DNA of 50,548 nucleotides, taken from positions 1-50,548 of the forward strand of contig NZ_PIOD01000026.1 of NCBI RefSeq assembly GCF_003369565.1. The letters are read 5' to 3'. Numbering within the stretch: position 1 is the first letter of the stretch; every line of letters begins with the position of its first letter. The notes below the pieces were generated by a model, which saw only the letters and a program-made list of their open reading frames with translations, made no database searches and was not told the DNA's origin. This document shows, in pieces, positions 49,955-50,548 of this stretch. Source of the stretch: Oceanobacillus chungangensis (lineage in GTDB: Bacteria; Bacillota; Bacilli; Bacillales; Amphibacillaceae). A program made the translations under genes and the position numbers.

Positions 49955-50380
49955 ATGAAGTTAGATGAATTTACAATTGGAGATGTATTCGAAACTAAAT
50001 CATATAAATTGACAAAAGAAGATATTATGAGATTTGCTGGAGAATTCGACCCTCAATATATGCATTTAGAAGAAGAAAAAGCAACACAGGGGATATTTAA
50101 TGGAATCATTGCTTCTGGAATACATACGCTAAGCATTTCATTTAAACTTTGGATTGAACAAGGAGTCCATGGTGATGATATCATCGCTGGAAGAGGAATG
50201 AATAATATTAAATTTATAAAACCAGTATACCCTAGTGATGAGTTGCATACCATTGCTGAGGTTATTGATAAGAGAGCAATAAAAAAAGAAGCTGGAATCA
50301 TTACTTTAAGATTATCTACTTACAATAATAATAAAGAAAAAGTTTTTAAGGGTGACTTCACGGCATTGATTAAGCGGTGA
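49955..50380 (+). CDS. MaoC-like dehydratase
   Basis: 141 residues, ATG after TAGGAGGTG. Hot-dog fold: IGDVFETKSYKLTKEDIMRF, then the hydratase motif AGEFDPQYMHLEEEKATQGI (Asp and His positions) and IIASGIHTLSISFKLWIEQG. Such proteins hydrate enoyl-CoA or related thioesters. Complete. Confidence 0.88.
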   Translation: MKLDEFTIGDVFETKSYKLTKEDIMRFAGEFDPQYMHLEEEKATQGIFNGIIASGIHTLSISFKLWIEQGVHGDDIIAGRGMNNIKFIKPVYPSDELHTIAEVIDKRAIKKEAGIITLRLSTYNNNKEKVFKGDFTALIKR

Positions 50381-50417
50381 AGAGTTTTTAGGGTGGGAAA
50401 TTTTATAATTCTAATTT

Positions 50418-50468
50418 AATTCTTGTTCCATCGTATGGCGCAATTGTTAAACAAGACAATCATCAAAA
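50418..50468 (+). repeat. 5' half of a class 2 site at the right edge
   Basis: TAATTCTTGTTCCATCGTATGG then CGCAATTGTTAAACAAGAC and AATCATC. It breaks off where the terminal repeat starts. Its 3' half is at the left edge (81-178). Confidence 0.8.
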
Positions 50469-50548
50469 GGTGGTTACCCCTAAAAGTTAGAGTTTTTATT
50501 ATGCAGCTGATTGGCTGGATTGCGTTCGGTATTCGACTGGACTTAATC
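50469..50548 (-). repeat. Right inverted terminal repeat
   Basis: Reverse complement of the left end, 74 of 80 identical. Beyond it inward, GATGATTGTCTTG (complement) still resembles ATGATGGTCTTTT at 81-94, so the pairing arm extends into the class 2 hairpin. Confidence 0.93.

Noticed and set aside
400-50468. CRISPR array
   Set aside because: Repeats are 60-150 bp apart by whole genes, vary in sequence and fold as sites; no short regular spacers and no cas genes.
1-50548. Linear plasmid or phage with hairpin telomeres
   Set aside because: The inverted ends allow it, but there is no replication, partition, packaging or telomere-resolution gene, and the ends sit in halves of an array site.

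Overview
The window is 50.5 kb of low-GC DNA from a Firmicute, most likely a Bacillaceae member (Bacillus or a close relative). The evidence is strong GGAGG-type ribosome sites, frequent TTG and GTG starts, and Bacillus-type families (CamS lipoprotein, YcxB-like, DUF4083, DUF6176, an ECF sigma/DUF4179 anti-sigma pair, SunI-like PH domain). No rRNA, tRNA, replication, partition, conjugation or phage structural gene was seen, and there is no CRISPR array.

Its layout is that of a gene-cassette array. Some 55 related structured repeats (called sites here) lie between almost every pair of neighbouring genes, nearly all in the + orientation. Each site starts just after a stop codon with a 5' core close to TTCAACTAACTGGTGC and ends with a 3' core close to GGGGCAGGTTAGTTGAA. 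The outer ends are inverted (CTAAC/GTTAG), and between them is one of about five hairpin classes: class 1 GCGTTAAT..ATTAACGC; class 2 GCAAGAGTTAAACA..GGCGAT..GGTCGTCTTTTT, 60-150 bp; class 3 GCATTAGTTGAAGATGAGAT..GGCAGC; class 4 GCTTTAACACAACA..AGATCGTC..GGCGGTC; class 5 GGTGC..GCACC or similar. This architecture resembles integron attC sites. The cargo also looks like integron cassettes: acetyltransferases, HIT, VOC, DinB, MaoC, methyltransferases, hydrolases, kinases, small membrane proteins and many unknowns.

The window is closed by 80-bp inverted terminal repeats (1-80 and 50469-50548, 74/80 identical). The left one runs into the 3' half of a class 2 site and the right one follows the 5' half of a class 2 site, so joining the two ends would rebuild one site with a giant hairpin.

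Regions: 0.4-4.3 kb lipoproteins including CamS; 4.5-10.7 kb acetyltransferases, MFS/AraC/SDR and a nucleotidyltransferase-like gene; 11-14.3 kb a TetR/CPBP unit and an IS3-family element; 14.4-25.2 kb small cassettes, HIT, catalase, M50-like, oxidoreductase; 25.7-28.6 kb TauE and an IS110-family element inserted in a site; 28.7-38.7 kb mostly small or decayed cassettes, an M29 aminopeptidase and an MBL/MarR pair; 38.8-39.6 kb a decayed tyrosine recombinase inside a site; 39.8-50.4 kb APH-like kinase, oxidoreductase, DinB, sigma/anti-sigma, GNAT, VOC, methyltransferase and MaoC.

Decay is heavy: at least fifteen genes carry frameshifts, nonsense codons or truncations, and several truncations fall exactly at a site. 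All database-style assignments are from memory of the families; no search was run.
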